64,000 bases of DNA, taken from NCBI GenBank assembly GCA_949825045.1, contig OX463832.1:22996552-23060551 (forward strand), given 5' to 3'. A model generated the notes under the pieces. The model did not search any database. It saw only the letters and a program-made list of their open reading frames with translations, and was not told the DNA's origin. The translations under genes and the position numbers were made by a program. Position 1 is the stretch's first letter; each line of letters opens with the position of its first letter. Shown in pieces: positions 1 to 13,300 of the stretch. Source of the DNA: Argyresthia goedartella (lineage: Eukaryota > Arthropoda > Insecta > Lepidoptera > Argyresthiidae).

Positions 1-275
1 ATGTAGATCCAATTGTGTATTTTCTCTCATGTAAATTGTGAACTACACTGTGTACTTGTAAGAACCTGTAAATTTTGACATTAAGTAATTTTAATTTTGA
101 CGTTTACAAAGGATTTATAAATAATTATCTATTATTATCTTTAAAAAATATGTTAATAATTTGCATGCCCAGGGTTGTCTAAATGTGTGAAACTTATCAA
201 TATTTAAGAACCTAATGTAACCACATTTAAAGCAAATAAATGAATATGAATATGAATATGAATATGAATATGAAC
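1..275 (+). repeat. Probable LINE 3' end with (GAATAT)n tail
   Basis: An AT-rich sequence ends in AAATAAAT followed by five or so GAATAT units (about 242-272). A short microsatellite after an A-rich 3' UTR is the typical end of insect non-LTR retrotransposons. No coding part is in the window, so family is not assigned. Confidence 0.4.
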
Positions 276-281
276 AAAAAA

Positions 282-360
282 TACTTAAAACATAAACTTA
301 AGCACACAAAACATAAAAAGAAGTTTGGTGATCATTTATCCAAACACAATTTGGTGATCA
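282..360 (-). repeat. Interspersed repeat, second copy at 18213-18295
   Basis: The reverse complement of this stretch closely matches 18213-18295 (shared core AAACTTCTTTTTATGTTTTG). Both copies lie beside TGGTGATCATTTA words. Probably a short non-autonomous element; no ends identified. Confidence 0.45.
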
Positions 361-508
361 TTTACTAATTCTGGCAGTCATTTCGAATTCATTGGTAGTA
401 AATTTTCGAATTTTTTGGTAATAGTTGTAACATAACCCTATAAATATTGCAGAAGCACAATATTGCCCATGTTATTAAATAGTCATTCTTGAGTACAAAA
501 AATCAGTG

Positions 509-601
509 ACTAGCTAGAAAGCGGATAAGAGAAATCCATACAAATGTATATAGACTTCTCAAATATTACTTGAGTTAAGTCTTATTCGCTTTCTAGCTAG
601 T
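509..601. repeat. Palindromic hairpin element, about 93 bp
   Basis: ACTAGCTAGAAAGCG at the left (509-523) is inverted as CGCTTTCTAGCTAGT at the right (587-601), with partial pairing continuing inward. This looks like a miniature fold-back element. No target duplication was recognised. Confidence 0.5.
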
Positions 602-1184
602 GGCAGTTACACATAAAAATTTATCTATTCATTAATATTTTGTTTTCTCTGGTTTATAACTATTATTCCTCGACTTGTTGCAACACTAAGAAAATGTTTA
701 TGATTAGATGTTTGCCGACGCACATCACGTGACTTTGCGCGCCAAACGACCAATCGACAGCATACATTTTCTTAGCGTCTAGCGAGTGATAAGCGAATGC
801 AACTTGGCTCTGGGGTCTGATAGAAGAATAGAATACAGAGTACAAAGGACAGCAAAGCTACTATCATCACATCTGTTGAGTTTAGGCCTCCTCATATACT
901 CACTAAGTGCTTGTTAAATTAACTCCCAGCCGGGAGAGAGGGAAAAGAAATCCAGGTGTTTGTGCCGGTTCTCACAACAAGGTATCCTAGTTTTCGGCCA
1001 GGACTCATGTATAACATGCGCATTTAAAGAAAAGATTTACATTGAAGCAATATAATCATGCTTCCTCACTACTGCTATCTCTGTGTACAAGTGAGAAAGC
1101 ATGAGTTTTGTTGCTTCAATGTAAATATTTTATTTAACTACGCTTGTTATACGTGCCTGTATATGAATCTTCATAATATTCCAG

Positions 1185-1332
1185 GAAAGCCCTGCGTCCA
1201 GTCACAGAGGAAGAGATGGAGATATCTCCGGAAAGATACTTCCCGGACGAGGTGTTGTTCCCCAAGCGGCCTCCCTGGGACTTCAGCCTGACACCGGCCC
1301 AGTTGGACGCACAGGAACAGAGATACTTCACT
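1185..1332 (+). CDS. GNL1: GNL1 exon a (first visible exon)
   Basis: Acceptor TTCCAG ends at 1184 and donor GTGAGT starts at 1333. The exon enters with the third base of a codon and leaves in phase 0. It encodes 49 residues including FPKRPPWDFSLTPAQLD, matching the conserved RRPPW segment upstream of the GTPase domain. An upstream exon must exist because the exon starts mid-codon and no initiator fits. Confidence 0.9.
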
Positions 1333-4300
1333 GTGAGTCGAGTTACTCAATATCTGGACCTTCAATATCTCTATAGTTGTTGCCAAGGGCTGAATGGAAA
1401 TGCAGAATGATAGAAAAGTCTCACGAAGTTATCACAAAATCTGATTATCGCAGACATCAAAAGTTTTCACTGTTCCGTAATATTAAACTTACATGTTACC
1501 ACACAAAATATTAAACAGCGTTTAACCTCAAAACCAATGTCAAATCCCATACGTTTTTGTTTATAAACAAGTGTTGAACACATAGTTTACTTTTTTGTGG
1601 TAAGGACCATGGTGTTTTTAAATTTTATAAATAGTAGATATCATTAGGTATATATTACAAGTAACCGGATGGCATTTTCATTCAATACCACATACAAACT
1701 TATAAATACACCTGGTTACGAACATGGAGAAAGAAAGTAGCCGTACCAATAACTTTGTAAACTACATTTTGCAATCTAAAATCCTACCTACTTACTTTTT
1801 ACTAAAATTATATGCTTTTGACACTTCCACAACTGAGAAGAATCCAACGGCACCTCATTTATTTATTCCGTCAAGCCATTTGGGCTGTAGCGCTTACTAA
1901 CGAAATGGTACATTTGTATGTATGTATATGTCACCGTAAGATAGTCAAAACCGTTAGTTAGGTGATCAACTATCGACAGATAGTAAACCAAACCGACAGG
2001 GTTTAGAATTTATGTTTCTTTTGTTCTTACATGTCAACCTAACACGAAGACTATTCTAGTCTTCACTTAAGCTACCGCAGTGTTTGCCCTGGAATTTCGT
2101 TTGCAATTTGACGACTCGAATGGTCGAGTCGGCAGTGACCCTGCCTACGAAGCCAAGGGTCCCGTATGTAACTCTCAAGGAAACTCAGCAACGGCGGACA
2201 GCAAGCATACGCTTCAAATATCTAGCACTATCGCAAAAGATATAAAATTTCTACATTCCCGACAAGTCCATTAATAATAACAATAATAATAATAATTACA
2301 GACAAAACTATTCATTTCAACAGGCCTGACATAACTCTCCACGATAAACAAAACAAAACAGTATTTCTCATAGATATAGCCATACCAAATACACACAACC
2401 TTACCACAACGTTGACAGAAAAAAACACAAAATACACAGACCTTGCCATTGAAATTAAAACACAATGGCAGGTACAATCTGTCAAAACCATCCCAATAGT
2501 CATCTCATCCACAGGAGTCATCCCATACACATTACACACTAGTCTCAAAACACTAAATATACCCAGATCCACACACATACTTCTTCAAAAAGCAACAATA
2601 CTAAATACATGTAGAATTGTACGGAAATTCATGGGCAAGGACCGTGATATTTAGTAGATAAGCACTTGGCGTAAGCCCGTGCATCAGAACCTCTTTATTA
2701 CAAGAGTGAAATGAAAAATTCATAAAAATATAATAATAATAATAATAAAGTTTATTCAATAAAAACGGTACCTAATTACAAGAAATAAATAATACGTGAC
2801 TTAATTATAACAGAGGTAAAAGTAAGAATAGCCTAAACTAGGAGTTTAATATTTTAGTATTTCCACATTGTAAGTGGAAAGCATCCTTATTAGTGGAGGA
2901 CACATATTAGTTTTGTGTTGCTCCAGGAATACCTGTCGGTGCTCGAGGAGTCCCCTCTCTGGCAGCAGATGTCCTACTTCGAGGTTAATCTGGAAACATG
3001 GCGGCAACTGTGGAGGGTTCTGGAAATGTGTGACATACTGCTGCTGATCGTCGACGTCAGGTTTGCGGTAAGACAATCATCACCATAAGCCATCATCACC
3101 GCTTCCGGCCTTCAATCACCAGCTGCTGGGTGTAAAATACTTTTTCTTCCAACTTTGCCCCAATTCTATGATAACAGGACATATCCAGCACAAAGCAGCA
3201 CTCTGTTGGAACAAGATGATTCCTTGCTGATGTGCTTGGTTTGCTGGAAGAGATCTCTTGTCAGAGATAAGCTCGTCTTTGTACACTATTTTCATGTAAC
3301 TATTTATAGAGCAGAAAAAATGCATGGAAATCCTTTACATACTGCACTGTTTTAGTTTCTTTTTGGAGGCACACGTCAAGTTACTAAAAATGAGTTCGGT
3401 CGGCCAAACTGACGGCCGTATGGAGTTACACAGTTTGCGTGTGAAGTGTGTGCTTGGCTTAAAAATACTGGCCGTACACAATTAAATAAAAAATAAATGA
3501 AAAAGGCGGGAAATTAAACAAAGCTAATTTTCTTTCACAGATAAATAGGAGCGTGAGATTTCTCTTCAGTTTTATTTTTCACCTAATTTCCTTGCAATAC
3601 GTGGGGCGCACTGTAAGTTTCCGGAATGAATATGAAAAAATACTATTAAAGGTACAAAATTAATTTATTGTTTTTTAAAATAATCTCCCTTGGCGTCTAT
3701 GCACTTTTTCATTCGATGAAACCAGTTTTGAAAACTTTTGTGCCACTCCTCTGTGGTGACCTCTGAAACGTGTTTTTCATACTCCTCGACAGCCTCTTCT
3801 GGTGATGAAAATCGTTGACCGCGTAATTGGTTCTTAATTTTTGGGAACAGAAAAAAGTCACAAGGTGCCAGGTCGGGACTGTATGCAGGATGACTCATGA
3901 GTTCTACATTTTTCGCCTTCAAAAAGTCGTTTGTCTGTCTGGCCGTGTGAGAACTAGCATTGTCGTGGTGCAGGATGATACGGCGTTTACGGTTATTTTT
4001 ACGGAGTTCGTCAATAACTTCCGGCAAACAAATGGTCGTCGGTACCAGTCACGATTCTCTAAAGCAACAGTAGCCACGTGTCCAGTTTTATTAAAAAAAG
4101 AAGCAATCATCCGCTTAGATGCACTTTTCACGCGCGCCACTTTGGTTGGTTTCGGCTCATCTTGAAAGACCCATACGCTCGATTGCTGCTTTGTTTTGGG
4201 ATCGTAGCAATAAATCCATGTTTCGTCACCTGTTACTATGTCCCACACCAAATTTGACGCACCTTCGTTGAATCTGGTAAGCATGGCACTGCACCAAGTG

Positions 4301-7300
4301 ACGCGGTCCGTTTTTTGAGCCTCGGTCAAGTTGTGTGGGATCCACCGCGAGCACAGCTTTCTCACACCCAAATGTTTGTGTAGGATTAATTGTATTTGAC
4401 TCACGCCTATTTCTAAGGATGCGCGAATTTCATGGTAGGTCACATGCCTGTCTGTTTCAATCATACGGCGCACAGCATCGATGTTATTGTTGGTCACAGC
4501 GGTGGACGGCCGACCATCGCGAGATTCGTCACTGAGATTGATACGACCACGCTTGAATTCTGCAAACCAGCTATAAACAGTTGTCTTGCATGGTGCTTCA
4601 TTGCCAAAAGCTGTTTCAAGCCGAGCGATGCTCTGTTGAGCTGTCAAATTACACTTAAAATCGTAGAAAATCATACTACGAAAATTTTCCCGAGTTAAAT
4701 CCATGTTGATGCAGACACACAATTTTTTAAATGGCGCCACAAGGTAAAAACAAAAGGCAGTCAGATGAAACAAACTGCATTCTACAGCCAAAGAGTTCTA
4801 TTTTAAAATGTTGCAATAAATTTTTAAATATTGTTTATGTAAGTGGCCAGTTCCGGAAACTTACAGTGCGCCCTATGTATTTGAAAGAAAAGAAGACTGC
4901 ACCTCGCATTAACATGTAAACTTGAGTAAAGCCTAAAACGGAACTGTTACGACAGACGTCACCTAGAGTACTGAAGATTCTATTGTGGGCATTAGTGGAG
5001 AAACAAGATAAAATTTGCCTTAATTGTTACGTCATTATTTTTTCTTTTCCGGCCAGCAGAGAAGCGAAAGGGTTAAGTAATTTATATTGCACTCGTGCCT
5101 TTTAGAGCCCTCACTAGCGCTCTGGGTCCAAATAAGCACTCGATGCAATAATAAATTACTTTCGGCTTGGTGCAACAATCTACTATTACCGCAGACGAAG
5201 CGGGCACCAGCTAGCCAGTATTTTTAAATGGTTTATACTCTATTACCAAGACATAAGGTTGAAAACCGCGCGCCAGGTGAGCCAGCGTGGCTTACGAGGT
5301 AAAGCAAGTGCCGCTTAAATGAGGCTTTTATTTTTTCACACCTTTCATTTGGAAAAGTAAGTTTTGCTCCACGACGAGAGGGAGCAAAATGCTACTTTTT
5401 AATTTATTCATTGGCATGTAGCGTTTACGCACTGTACCTATTGAACACAGACTAAAATAATCGAATGTAATTATGAAATTACATTACAAACGACTACGAT
5501 GACATAGTCGATTAAAAACGAACATGTTTCAAGTTTTAACTTTAACAACGTTGTATGAAAATTTATGAATTTTTCGTAATATTTAAAAAAAATGTCATAA
5601 TAAATTATATGTTTTACTGAAATCGAATCTATCGATAATTGTCGTTGTGATATAATGAATATTGATATCGGAAACCATTGTAATATTCGATTCGATTATT
5701 TTTACATATCGGTAAAAGTACACAGGAATAGTTATTTTATCTGTGGTGACCTTTCCCTAATCCTTCACAATCCGCCATTATAAAAAAAAGTTTTGTTTAC
5801 GTTGTTTGATAACTTTAAAAGTGGTGAAAGTATAATTCAAAGTACAGTTATTTAATTTTTTAAGAGCATTTAATTTAAATTTTCCTCATAGTCGGTGTGA
5901 AAAGTTGTATGTGACACTTAGGAGCAAAATTATTTTCGTCATGGGCGTTAACGTTTGAATCTTTCGTTACGCTCAGCATTCTATCTTAGAATCCCTCGCT
6001 ACGCTCAGGATTCTATCGTAGAATCCTTCCCTTCACTCTGGATTCAATGTACCGCCCTCGCCGTAAATACATCATTTTGCTCCCTTGTGACACAAATTAC
6101 TATTGTGTGTATTGTGTTTTCATTTGACGTTGTTAAAGTTAAAACTTGAAACTTGAAACAAGTTCGTTTTTAATCGATTGCGATGAAATTACAATCGATT
6201 ATTTTATTAAGATCTGTGTTCAATTGGCACATTGCGTAAATGCTACATGCCAATGAATAAATTAAAAAAGTAGCTTGAACAGAAAAGTAGCATTTACGCC
6301 CAAAATAAAATAAATAAAATTTACGCCCAATTGAACACAGATTAAAATAATCGAATGTAATTATGAAATTACATTACAATCGACTACGATGACGTAGTCG
6401 ATTAAAAATGAAAACGTTGCAAGTTTTAACTTTAACAAGGTTATATGAAAATTTATTAATTTTTCGTAATATTAAAAAAAATGTCACAATAAATTATATG
6501 ATTTACTGAAATCAGAACTATCGATGACTGTTATTGTGATATAATGAATATTGATATCCGAAACCATTGTAATATTCGATTCGATTATTTTTACACATTG
6601 GTAAAAGTAGCACAGGAATATTTTATCTGTGGTGACCTTTCCCTAATCCTTCACAAACCGCCATTTTAAAAAAAAAGTTTTGTTTTCGTTGTTCAATTAC
6701 TGTAAAAGACGTAAAAGTGGTGAAAGTATAATTCAAAGGATAGTTATTTCATTATTTTTAGAGCATTTTATTTAAATTTTCCTCATAGTCGGTGTGAAAA
6801 GTTGTATGTGTAACTCAGGAGCAAAATTATTTTCGTCAAGGACGTTAACGCTTGAATCCTTAGTTACGCCTGAGCCTGAGGTCACGATTCTATCGTAGAA
6901 TCCTTCGCTTCACTCTGGATTAAATGTACCGCCCTCGCTGTAAATACATCATTTTGCTCCTTTGAGACACAAATAACTATTTCTTCCAACTACACTGAAA
7001 TTCTGTCATAACTGCACTACATATCCAGCACAAAGCGGCGCTTTGTTGCAACAAGATGATTGCTTGCTAAAGTGCTTGATTTGCTGGAAGAGCGCTCTTG
7101 TCAGAGATAAGCTCGCCTTTGTACACTATTTTCATGTAACTGTTGTTTTTTATAGAGCATAAAAATGTATGGAAATCCTTTACTGCCCTGTTTTGGTTTC
7201 TTTTTAACCGCGCAACAAAAGAGTTGGCACACGTGAAGTTACTAAAAATGCGTTCGGTTGGCCAACCTGACGGCCGTATGGAGTTACACAGTTTGCGTGT

Positions 7301-10300
7301 GAAGTGTGTGCTTGGCTTTAAAAATACTGGCCGTAAAGATGTAAATAAAAAAGAAATTAAAAAGGCGGGAAAGTAAACAGAGCTAATTTTCACTGAGAAA
7401 TACGAGCGTGAGATTTTCTTCAGTTTTATTTTTCATCTACTTTCCATGCAGTATTTGGAATACAAGCAGATTATCCACCTCGCATTAACTTGTAAACTTG
7501 AGTAAACCCTGAAAGGGAACTTTTATGACAGACGCTACCTAGAGTAGGTACTGAAGATTCTATAACTCGTAACTACGCTCGCTGTCGCGCTTATTCGCTA
7601 GGTAACTACGCTCGCTTTCTCGCTCACTCGCTGGATAACTATGCTCGCTGTCTCTCTCACTCGCTTAGTAACTAGGCTCGCTGTCTCGCTCACACACTAA
7701 CGCGTCACGTCGTATGCAGTTGGCCGGCTTCAGAATTACACCTTAACCTGGAAACATGGCGACAACTGTGGAGAAATGTGTTACATACCGTTTGGCACCC
7801 TTCGATAGTGAACTTTTTTTTTTTTTGTTGGAGGCGAAAAAAATGGAGTTACCCATGCCCAGCAGTCAGAGCTCCCTGCTATGTCCGGGTCCCCACACAT
7901 TGAGCGGGCATCAGCTCGTGTGCTATACGCACTAAAACAACCCCTTTGTTGTGTTGTGTGACAGTTATCGATAATCGATTTAACATGTGAGCCAAGGTAC
8001 TGAACCCTAAAGCCATTACCGTGACCCTTACGTCGGCAGGGCTGCATGTTCCCCCCCTCGCTCTACGACCACGTGACGTCGCAGAACAAGCAAATGCTCC
8101 TCGTGCTCAACAAGATCGACCTCGTGCCCGGCGCCCTGGTGGCGGCGTGGCGCGAGCACTTCACCGCCCGCTACCCGGGACTGCGGGTGGTGTACTTCAC
8201 CTCCTGCCCCGGGTACAATCTTCGCGGGGGCACTAGCGACAAGGCTGGTGAGTGACTTCCTTTCTGTATCTCCAGTGAGCAGATGGTCAGCAGGTTGATT
8301 TATCTTTGATATAATGGGTACCTGAAAACTGAAACCGTGATGGCTGAGGTCCTGAGGTTCAAATTCGGGCTGGGGATGATGAAAATGAATCCCCAGGTCC
8401 TTTCTAGGGTTCCGTACCCGAACTTTTTTGGCACCCGAAGGGTGCCAAAAAATTACTAAGCCTCCGCTGTCTGTCTGTCCGTCCGTCCAACACCGGGCTC
8501 TATCGGATCAACCGAAATAAGTAGAGCTGAAATTTTCATAGAATGTGCATTTCTGTTGCCGCAACAGCAACAAATAATGAAACATAACGATTTTCAGGAA
8601 TGAAAAGAATTACCCAGAGAAGAAATTATTTTTTATAAGTATTAGAGGGCAACCTTACACAAATCGAACTAGGCCCATAGTAAGCTCAACAAGGCTTTTA
8701 TTATGGGTTAGACTAGACGACGATATATTTAATAGAGATAAATACATAAATAAATATATAGAAAACATCCAAGATTAAGAAACAAATATCCATGCTCATC
8801 ACACAAATATTTGCCCTTACTGGGATTCGAACCCAGGACCGCCAGCTTCGTAGGCAGAGTCACTACCCGCTGGGCTAAACCGGCAATCGTCTTGGATGTT
8901 TATGTGTGTAACGTCGCTGTTTCTGGTTCCCACAGCACTAGTGTGGGGCAAGAAGCAATGTATGTGCCTGTATGTAAATGCTTATGTCTATATCACAGGA
9001 CTTCAGGTGCGCAGGCGCAAGGGTCGGCAGCGGATGTGCACAGAGGGCGCCACCAAGCTGCAAGAGGCCTGCCAGGAACTGGTGCAGGTTAGTGAAAATT
9101 AAACTGAAAATGAATTATAATTTTAATCAAAAGTGCCACTGCCTCCCGCATACCGAGACGCACAAGCCATTGTTGAGCTCAGTGTTGCTTAACCTCTCCG
9201 AAACCCGGCCGCCCGGCGCCAACCAGCTCTAACCCCAGGCATACATGAGCCCGCGCGGCGCGCGCGACTTGACTGACATATCAAGTGATTATGTCTGAAT
9301 GGTAACTCTTAGAACTATGAGAGTTGTACATCTGAGTAGCTAATGAAACCCTCTCTTACTCAATGCGAAGAAAATGTCACTGTGACCTTAGTTTATTTTT
9401 GTACCGATATCAGAATCACAGACTTCTAATAAAATGCTCCCTCTCGTCACAAATGTAGTCGACATGAGTTAAACACAACAAAATACACATTTTGTTTGAT
9501 ATATTGTTACTGATATAGATACTGTTTGTTTCTAACAGTGTATCATACTTTACTACTTACCGTACAAAATTCTATACAAACTTCAATGCAAACATTCAAA
9601 TGTTTACGAAAAGTGATTTTTTCGAGTCACGTTTGCAGCGTCTTGAATGAATGAAATGAACAAAAGACCATACCGGAAATAGAAGATTGGCTCATTGGCC
9701 GTTTTTACACACTAAAACCTTGCCAATACGAACACAATTGGCTAATTCATTCCGGTCTAAAAAAAAAGGTATCGAGTGCGTGTCGGTACGCTTGGGTCAA
9801 TAGTGTTTGTTTACGTTGACGTGTCGGTACAGTTGGGTCACGGAGAGGTTAATGGATTAGTTATGGCCAGTTGCCAACCCGACTTTCTGAAGAAACTGTA
9901 ACAGAGGTCACAGATTCGTGAAAGAATGATGCTATGTTTTGTTTATCGCAGGGCGCAGTAGACCTGAGCTCGTGGGCAAAAAAGATAGCAGACGAGACCA
10001 ACGCCGAGATAGAAGAGGACGAAAAACCTGAAGTCGGTGAGTCTGTCCATGACCTTGTACTTTGCTTGCATGCTTGTCCCTATCACTGTCCCTGTTCCTG
10101 TAGGTGTCCTTGAACCTGTCCCTATCTGTGTATTTGTCCATATTTATCTTTGTGGTTGTTCCTGTTTCTATCTTTGTCTTTGTCCCTGTTCCTCTTTTTG
10201 TCCTTGTCCCTGTTCCTATATTTGTATGTCCCTGTTCCTGCGTTTGTCTTTGTCGATGTTTCTATCTTTGTCTTTGTCGCTGTTCCTGACTTTTCTTTGT

Positions 10301-13300
10301 CATTGTCCATGTTCCTATCTTTTTCCTTGTTCTTGTCCCTGTTCCGATATTTATCTTTATCCCTGTTCCTAACTATGTCTTTTCCCTCTTCCTATCTTGT
10401 CCTTGTCCCAGTTCTTATCTTTGTCCCTATTTCTGTCTTGGAATTTTTATTACCTTTGTCCTTGTGCCTGCCCCTTCTTTGGCGTTGTCCCGGTTATAGT
10501 CCTGGGGAGTTACCACAACGTCTTATGCCGATTCAGATTAGGAACCTAACTTGATCCGCAAAATTACCGTGACCGTCTCAAAACAAGTCTTGGTATTAGG
10601 TATATAAAGCCCATTATGGCGAATTGGAATGGAAATGGTTGCCATGGTGATATTCTTGTTTTGAACCTAATTTGAATCGGAAAAAGATTGTGGTAACCTC
10701 CCTCGTCCATGTCCCTAGTCCTTTCCTGATCTTTATCATTCCCCCTGACGTTAACTTTTCTTGTCATTCTCCTGTCCCTCACCATAAATTTAGCCAAAAT
10801 TTCAAATATTTTTTAACATATGTTACAAAAAATGATCCTCTTAACAAAATTACTATTTATTTCTCAACCCCCAGGCGAGACGATCCTCCAAAAACCGGAC
10901 ACTGGCTACTACTCACATCAGCGCTTCAAAGACGGAATCTTAACCATAGGCTGTGTGGGACAACCCAACGTGGGGAAGTCCAGCCTCATGAACGCGATCA
11001 TGGGGAAAAAGGTACGTCTGGCCTCACAGTAGGATAACACACACTGGGGTTACAAGGATGGCGTGTTGACTTTCGGCTGTGTGGGACAACCCAACGTGGG
11101 GAAGTCCAGCCTCATGAACGCGATCATGGGGAAAAAGGTACGTCTGGCCTCACAGTAGGATAACACACACTGGGGTTACAAGGATGGCGTGTTGACTTTC
11201 GGCTGTGTGGGACAACCCAACGTGGGGAAGTCCAGCCTCATGAACGCGATCATGGGGAAAAAGGTACGTCTGGCCTCACAGTAGGATAACACACACTGGG
11301 GTTACAAGGATGGCGTGTTGACTTTCGGCTGTGTGGGACAACCCAACGTGGGGAAGTCCAGCCTCATGAACGCGATCATGGGGAAAAAGGTACGTCTGGC
11401 CTCACAGTAGGATAACACACTGGGGCTACAAGGATGGAGTGTTGACTTTCGGCTGTATGGGACAACCCAACGTGGGGAAGTCCAGTCTCATGAACGCGAT
11501 TATGGGGAAAAAGGTACGTCTGGCCTCACAGTAGGATAACACACTGGGGCTACAAGGATGGAGTGTTGCCTTTCGGCTGTGTGGGACAACCCAACGTGGG
11601 GAAGTCCAGCCTCATGAACGCGATCATGGGGAAAAAGGTACGTCTGGCCTCACAGTAGGATAACACACTGGGGCTACAAGGATGGAGTGTTGAGGATGGA
11701 GTGTTGCCTTTCGGCTGTGTGGGACAACCCAACGTGGGGAAGTCCAGCCTCATGAACGCGATCATGGGGAAAAAGGTACGTCTGGCCTCACAGTAGGATA
11801 ACACACACTGGGGTTACAAGGATGGCGTGTTGACTTTCGGCTGTGTGGGACAACCCAACGTGGGGAAGTCCAGCCTCATGAACGCGATCATGGGGAAAAA
11901 GGTACGTCTGGCCTCACAGTAGGATAACACACACTGGGGTTACAAGGATGGCGTGTTGACTTTCGGCTGTGTGGGACAACCCAACGTGGGGAAGTCCAGC
12001 CTCATGAACGCGATCATGGGGAAAAAGGTACGTCTGGCCTCACAGTAGGATAACACACACTGGGGTTACAAGGATGGCGTGTTGACTTTCGGCTGTGTGG
12101 GACAACCCAACGTGGGGAAGTCCAGCCTCATGAACGCGATCATGGGGAAAAAGGTACGTCTGGCCTCACAGTAGGATAACACACACTGGGGTTACAAGGA
12201 TGGCGTGTTGACTTTCGGCTGTGTGGGACAACCCAACGTGGGCAAGTCCAGCCTCATGAACGCGATCATGGGGAAAAAGGTACGTCTGGCCTCACAGTAG
12301 GATAACACACACTGGGGTTACAAGGATGGCGTGTTGACTTTCGGCTGTGTGGGACAACCCAACGTGGGGAAGTCCAGCCTCATGAACGCGATCATGGGGA
12401 AAAAGGTACGTCTGGCCTCACAGTAGGATAACACACTGGGGCTACAAGGATGGAGTGTTGACTTTCGGCTGTATGGGACAACCCAACGTGGGGAAGTCCA
12501 GTCTCATGAACGCGATTATGGGGAAAAAGGTACGTCTGGCCTCACAGTAGGATAACACACTGGGGCTACAAGGATGGAGTGTTGCCTTTCGGCTGTGTGG
12601 GACAACCCAACGTGGGGAAGTCCAGCCTCATGAACGCGATCATGGGGAAAAAGGTACGTCTGGCCTCACAGTAGGATAACACACACTGGGGTTACAAGGA
12701 TGGCGTGTTGACTTTCGGCTGTGTGGGACAACCCAACGTGGGGAAGTCCAGCCTCATGAACGCGATCATGGGGAAAAAGGTACGTCTGGCCTCACAGTAG
12801 GATAACACACACTGGGGTTACAAGGATGGCGTGTTGACTTTCGGCTGTGTGGGACAACCCAACGTGGGGAAGTCCAGCCTCATGAACGCGATCATGGGGA
12901 AAAAGGTACGTCTGGCCTCACAGTAGGATAACACACACTGGGGTTACAAGGATGGCGTGTTGACTTTCGGCTGTGTGGGACAACCCAACGTGGGGAAGTC
13001 CAGCCTCATGAACGCGATCATGGGGAAAAAGGTACGTCTGGCCTCACAGTAGGATAACACACTGGGGCTACAAGGATGGAGTGTTGACTTTCGGCTGTAT
13101 GGGACAACCCAACGTGGGGAAGTCCAGTCTCATGAACGCGATTATGGGGAAAAAGGTACGTCTGGCCTCACAGTAGGATAACACACTGGGGCTACAAGGA
13201 TGGAGTGTTGCCTTTCGGCTGTGTGGGACAACCCAACGTGGGGAAGTCCAGCCTCATGAACGCGATCATGGGGAAAAAGGTACGTCTGGCCTCACAGTAG

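Larger units (their letters stand above)
3120..4990. repeat. Duplicated intron segment, copy 1 (filled by mariner)
   Basis: The stretch 3140-3599 plus 4880-4990 matches 6978-7565 in the same order (shared words TATCCAGCACAAAGC, GACGGCCGTATGGAGTTACA, AACTTGTAAACTTGAGTAAA-like). The match is interrupted exactly by the mariner at 3600-4877. Neither copy encodes anything recognisable. Confidence 0.8.

Noticed and set aside
663..845. 60-residue minus-strand frame as a possible GNL1 upstream exon or small gene
   Set aside because: Wrong strand for GNL1 and no similarity to the expected basic N-terminus.
8811..8895. tRNA gene on the minus strand
   Set aside because: A perfect B box and an A-like box are present, but stems do not form a complete cloverleaf and a SINE body follows.
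10037..10554. Leu/Phe/Val-rich frames of 61-134 residues that look membrane-like
   Set aside because: Translation of the pyrimidine-rich minisatellite in three frames and its complement; low complexity only.
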